A DNA stretch of 7,862 nt from M3007 sp039804245 (lineage in GTDB: Bacteria > Bacteroidota > Bacteroidia > Chitinophagales > Saprospiraceae), in contig JBDLWO010000217.1 of assembly GCA_039804245.1 (NCBI GenBank), forward strand, positions 1 to 7,862. The letters run 5' to 3'. Each line of letters begins with the position of its first letter. Position 1 is the first letter of the stretch. A program made the position numbers and the translations under genes. Positions 4,640 to 7,862 of the stretch are shown here, in pieces. Under the pieces are notes generated by a model that saw only the letters and a list, made by a program, of their open reading frames with translations, had not been told where the DNA came from and did no database searches.

Positions 4640-7486
4640 ATGTATTTCAGAACTACCACTTTCCTAAGCGCACTTTTGTTTTTCTTTTTTTCCATCCCGG
4701 GCGCAGGATGGCTCTCTGCGCAAACCTCTATGTGCAACCAGTTATCCATTGAGGTTTGCGAAGTTCCACAGCCGCAAGGTTCAATGCCTCAGGGCTGTAT
4801 GGACGGAGACAAATGTTCCCCCGTTTATTTCTACTTTTATCTCAAAGCAGCCGGTACAGGGGGGAACGCAAGTGTAAGTTTCAAACAAATGTCAGTTACG
4901 GGCCAACTTGTTGCGACACCAAATCTGCTTGCAACAAGCAAGGTCTTGTCAAAGCTGAATCCGATCAGCTCACTTCAATGTTCTCCACCTGATATTAATA
5001 ATCCAAATGATCCGGCAAGCCCCACACTGAGTCTTGACGCTGATGACAACTTCAGTTATCATGTCGTGGATAATAATGATCTCAATATCAACTGGATTTT
5101 ACAGAGTAACCGGAAATTACTGTTTGTCATTGCAGTTGATCCGTTTCCCGGCGAGCAGGTAACGCTGGGCGGGATAGCATTCAGTTTTGTTTTGCCCGCA
5201 ACTCCGGGGTTTCTGTGTAATGGCAGTATATTTTATTGCAACAATATACTGGCAACAAAACAGATTGAAACACCAGCCGATTGTACCAGTAGTCTGATGG
5301 TTCGCATTGGCAACGCTGTGAATGCCCCCGTAGCGGGGTTCCCCAAAAGGAAAAGAATTCCTGTGATAGTAACTTCAACCGACATGGCACCCACCCTGTA
5401 TAATCTCGAGGAAATGGATGTGCTGCTGAAGTTGCATACCGAACAGACGATGGCAGAAATATTCATTGAAGGGGGTAAAATTCCGGCAAATGACATACTT
5501 TATTACGGAGACCTGCCCGACACTGCAAAGTTTCGCAGGATATACGCCAACACGGAGGGTTTACAGTTGTCGGTTTCCCAGTCAACCCTGCCTGTTCCGG
5601 GAAATACTTTATTCTATGTAGTTGCCAATGGCCCGGAACTGGAGTCTGATTGTGCCAAAATTGATTTGTCAATAACCGAATTCAGACGAGTCAGGCTTTC
5701 CGGCACCTGTTGTAAACCCCGTGCAGGCCTGCCTGATACCATATCCTGGAACGCTGGTGTCTGCCCCGATAAATGCTCTTTAACCAAAATAAGTGTTGCC
5801 GAAGCGACGAGTAATCTTCCTGCTTTTATCCCCTGTAACAATGCCTTTCTGGATGTTTTTATAGAAGACACTGGTAGCACGGTAACTTATGAGGAGGTTA
5901 ATGTCAGCCTGTTAATTGAACATTCCGGGTTGTTAAATCTGGACACAGCCGGATGTTTCTCCACCTACTGCTCCAGTATGGCTTTTTGTACGGCAGCCAC
6001 CAGTATGGACAGTACACACACCCGTGTTGACTTGTCAATTGACGGCAGCAGAAATGTTGAACTTAATCCGGCCACAGGCATTATCCACTTTTTTCGACTG
6101 GCACTTCAGGGACAGGATTTTTGTATCAGATCAGTACAGATCATTGATGCCACACTTCGAAAAGACGGAACAAGTACATATTGTCTCCCCTCAATCAGTT
6201 CTGCAATTAAAAGAAACATCGGCAGTGATGACATCTGCACACGCAGCCTGCTGTTTGTGTACAGTGTATATAACGATAATCCTATGAGAGACATCAATTA
6301 CTCCATAATAAATCCCGGGCCGTGCTTTGTGTCGGGTACTGCCGATGATTATGACAGTGAAACAATATGTCCATGTCCTGCAGATTCCCTGACTTTCAGG
6401 CCGTCTAAAAACAACGACCATCTGAACGGTGTCACAACGTATGATCTGGTATTGATTTCCAAACATATTCTTGGAGTTGAACCACTCGGCTCACCCTACA
6501 GGATGATTGCCGCAGATGCCAACAAATCAAATTCTATTACTACCTTTGACATTGTCGAATTCAGAAAGCTCATACTTGGGATTTATGATAGCGTGCCCAA
6601 TAATACTTCATGGCGATTTGTTCCCCGCAACTTCGTTTTCACAAATCCGACCAACCCCTGGATGCCACTAATTCCTGAAGAAATTCGTTTTACCATTCCT
6701 CCTCCCACCAACCAGGTATCTTTTTACGGTATCAAGATCGGCGATGTAAACGAGTCTGCCGTACTGCGATCGGAGCCTTCAACACACAGCTTCCTTGCCA
6801 CTGGTGAACAAACCAGAACTGGTACAAACAGTTCACAAATCGAAGTTCCGATATTTGCTGCGGAAGATTTGAACAGAACGGCATGGCAGTTGTCACTTCG
6901 CTATGACACCTCCCGTTTTCTCCTGACCGGAGTGCGCTGGCCGGATGATTTGCAGGAGTATCAGGGTAGAGACTGGCATGAATCGGAACCTGGAGAGGTA
7001 CGGGTACTTTGGTATGACGGCACGGGGATAAACCGGCAGTTTCCTGCCGGTACCCCCCTGTTCTACCTCCAGTTTAATTCACAGTCTGAAATTGCCGCCC
7101 CGGACATTCAACTGGCAACAGGAAACATATCCTCTGCTGCATTTGATTCCGACGGTACAGCTTCCGGTTTTGTACTTCAACAGGTGCCATCAACACTGAT
7201 AAAACCGGTGCTTCAGAGATCAGCCGGGTATCCTGAACAATGGGAGGCAGGTATTTATCCGAACCCTGCCAGCAGTCGTTTCAGACTGGAGTTGTCACTG
7301 CCCCGCCCTTCTGCCTGCAGGATAGTTATCTCTGACTTGTACGGACGCATTCAATGGTCGGACACCCGGTATCTGGAAACGGGTTATCACAGTTTCAAAG
7401 ATGTACCGTCACTGCCTTCCGGCGTATATTTTGTACAGTTCGGCACTTGCCTGGGCAGCAAAACGCTGAGACTTGTCAGGGATTGA
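4640..7486 (+). CDS. Large secreted protein: dockerin-like pair, cohesin-like domain and type IX secretion sorting domain
   Basis: The 948-residue protein starts with a Sec signal peptide (1-28, hydrophobic core LSALLFFFFS, likely cut near LSAQ). Residues about 30-580 are Cys-rich beta-type sequence of unknown function. A dockerin-like pair follows: NNDHLNGVTTYDLVLISKHI (591-610) and DANKSNSITTFDIVEFRKLI (626-645). The second keeps Asp/Asn at calcium-loop positions 1, 3 and 12; the first has Asn591, Asp593 and Asp602 but Leu595 at position 5. Residues about 733-850 resemble a cohesin-like beta sandwich (VPIFAAEDL, WQLSLRYDTSRFLLTGV). Residues 868-948 (IYPNPASSRF ... GRIQWSD ... LPSGVYFVQF ... 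KTLRLVRD) are a type A T9SS sorting domain, cleaved at the outer membrane when the protein is exported and anchored or released. This architecture is frequent in Saprospiria. A surface or extracellular role in adhesion or assembly is inferred; no enzyme domain is seen. Confidence 0.9.
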   Translation: MYFRTTTFLSALLFFFFSIPGAGWLSAQTSMCNQLSIEVCEVPQPQGSMPQGCMDGDKCSPVYFYFYLKAAGTGGNASVSFKQMSVTGQLVATPNLLATSKVLSKLNPISSLQCSPPDINNPNDPASPTLSLDADDNFSYHVVDNNDLNINWILQSNRKLLFVIAVDPFPGEQVTLGGIAFSFVLPATPGFLCNGSIFYCNNILATKQIETPADCTSSLMVRIGNAVNAPVAGFPKRKRIPVIVTSTDMAPTLYNLEEMDVLLKLHTEQTMAEIFIEGGKIPANDILYYGDLPDTAKFRRIYANTEGLQLSVSQSTLPVPGNTLFYVVANGPELESDCAKIDLSITEFRRVRLSGTCCKPRAGLPDTISWNAGVCPDKCSLTKISVAEATSNLPAFIPCNNAFLDVFIEDTGSTVTYEEVNVSLLIEHSGLLNLDTAGCFSTYCSSMAFCTAATSMDSTHTRVDLSIDGSRNVELNPATGIIHFFRLALQGQDFCIRSVQIIDATLRKDGTSTYCLPSISSAIKRNIGSDDICTRSLLFVYSVYNDNPMRDINYSIINPGPCFVSGTADDYDSETICPCPADSLTFRPSKNNDHLNGVTTYDLVLISKHILGVEPLGSPYRMIAADANKSNSITTFDIVEFRKLILGIYDSVPNNTSWRFVPRNFVFTNPTNPWMPLIPEEIRFTIPPPTNQVSFYGIKIGDVNESAVLRSEPSTHSFLATGEQTRTGTNSSQIEVPIFAAEDLNRTAWQLSLRYDTSRFLLTGVRWPDDLQEYQGRDWHESEPGEVRVLWYDGTGINRQFPAGTPLFYLQFNSQSEIAAPDIQLATGNISSAAFDSDGTASGFVLQQVPSTLIKPVLQRSAGYPEQWEAGIYPNPASSRFRLELSLPRPSACRIVISDLYGRIQWSDTRYLETGYHSFKDVPSLPSGVYFVQFGTCLGSKTLRLVRD

Positions 7487-7508
7487 TTCTGTTTGATTCG
7501 AAACAGGA
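7487..7508 (+). terminator. Weak hairpin after the secreted-protein gene
   Basis: CTGTTT (7489-7494) and AAACAG (7501-7506) are complementary across a 6-nt loop, extendable by a G-U and an A-U pair, starting right after the stop. The stem is AT-rich and no T-run follows, so termination here is doubtful. The much larger palindrome downstream is a better candidate. Confidence 0.25.
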
Positions 7509-7516
7509 AAGTCCTA

Positions 7517-7676
7517 GAGCTTGTTCAGGATTCTCTGCCGATGGCAAAAACAGGTTCATTTTTGTCAGTTTTTGCGTTTCTGAAGGCGCATAGCCGGTGC
7601 TACGCAACTGAAAAAAGGTGAAAAGTGGCGAAAAATGAGCCGTTTTTGACCCGGCGATAGAATCCTGAACAAGCTC
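7517..7676. repeat. 160-nt imperfect palindrome with perfect 18-bp ends, MITE-like
   Basis: GAGCTTGTTCAGGATTCT (7517-7534) is the exact reverse complement of 7659-7676. Pairing continues inward with mismatches and small bulges: the CAAAAAC and TTCATTTTT blocks of the left half meet GTTTTTG and AAAAATGAG of the right half. It closes at TAGC-CGGT-GCTA (7591-7602), the exact centre. It contains no gene of its own. The form suits a MITE or other dispersed palindromic repeat, or a long transcribed hairpin ending the upstream gene. TA occurs next to both ends (7515-7516 and, one base off, 7678-7679) but is too short to prove a duplication. Together with the rest of 7487-7742 it fills the gap between two secreted-protein genes. 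Confidence 0.7.
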
Positions 7677-7742
7677 GTAAACAAAACTGTTGTGGCCGGA
7701 CGTCCGGAAACAACTCTGTATTAACTTCAAAATCGAAAAAAT

Positions 7743-7862
7743 ATGCTCAGGACAACGATTCTGTTTTTCCTCTACACTGCTGTATGCCATAGTCAGAATA
7801 CACGCTATTATGTTGACTGGCAGTCATCGGGCCTGAACAACGGTCAGAACTGGAGTGATGCA
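7743..7862 (+). CDS. N-terminus of a second exported protein, 3' end outside the window
   Basis: Forty codons are visible from an ATG at 7743 to the window end. A Sec signal peptide (MLRTTILFFLYTAVCHSQ) is followed by TRYYVDWQSSGLNNGQNWSD. The YYVD...G.NNG..W.DA pattern is typical of the start of right-handed beta-helix or PKD-type surface proteins in Bacteroidota, where a repeat-listing domain follows. The family call is inference from a short stretch. It lies 256 bp after the upstream secreted-protein gene on the same strand, with a long palindrome between, so it may have its own promoter. No clear Shine-Dalgarno is seen, as is usual in this phylum. Confidence 0.65.
   Translation, partial: MLRTTILFFLYTAVCHSQNTRYYVDWQSSGLNNGQNWSDA

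Noticed and set aside
7476..7790. 104-residue minus-strand ORF through the intergenic palindrome
   Set aside because: It is read through a self-complementary repeat and overlaps the starts and ends of two supported genes. Such ORFs arise by chance in this type of repeat.

Overview
The window looks like a Bacteroidota genome, most likely Saprospiria-like (Saprospiraceae, Haliscomenobacter or Lewinella type). The evidence is a large secreted protein with a dockerin-like pair and a C-terminal type IX secretion sorting domain, ATG starts without clear Shine-Dalgarno sequences, and a TAnnTTTG-type promoter box. This placement is inferred from gene content, not from a marker gene.

Bases 1-2598 (GC-rich) hold two co-directional genes 25 bp apart. 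The first is the C-terminal third or less of a large superfamily-2 (SNF2-like) helicase whose motif VI lies at the window edge. The second is a complete 516-residue protein with an Lys/Pro/Ala-rich linker and a C-terminal RadA/RecA-like ATPase. Such a pair is typical of the replication or maintenance core of integrated or conjugative elements in Bacteroidota, so this is probably the end of an accessory element.

Bases 2622 to about 4412 form a nest of insertion sequences. A minus-strand IS3-family element, already missing the front of its transposase, was split by a complete IS256-family element at 2710-4120. The insertion is resolved to the base: 26-bp imperfect terminal inverted repeats, an 8-bp target duplication (CGTTAATC) and an orfB frame that rejoins perfectly when the insert is removed. 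The IS256 element carries an intact DDE transposase followed directly by a perfect 25-bp inverted repeat. A second copy of the IS3 terminal sequence abuts the broken IS3 gene at 4390.

Bases 4413-4639 are AT-rich and noncoding, apart from a promoter-like box and a 25-codon signal-peptide-like micro-ORF. Bases 4640-7486 encode a 948-residue exported protein: signal peptide, Cys-rich beta domains, dockerin-like pair, cohesin-like domain and T9SS sorting domain. It is followed by a 160-nt imperfect palindrome with perfect 18-bp ends (MITE-like or a strong hairpin). The window ends in the first 40 codons of another exported protein. The two exported proteins may form a surface-protein cluster. The IS nest sits at the seam between the GC-rich accessory genes and this cluster. 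No tRNA, rRNA or CRISPR array was seen.
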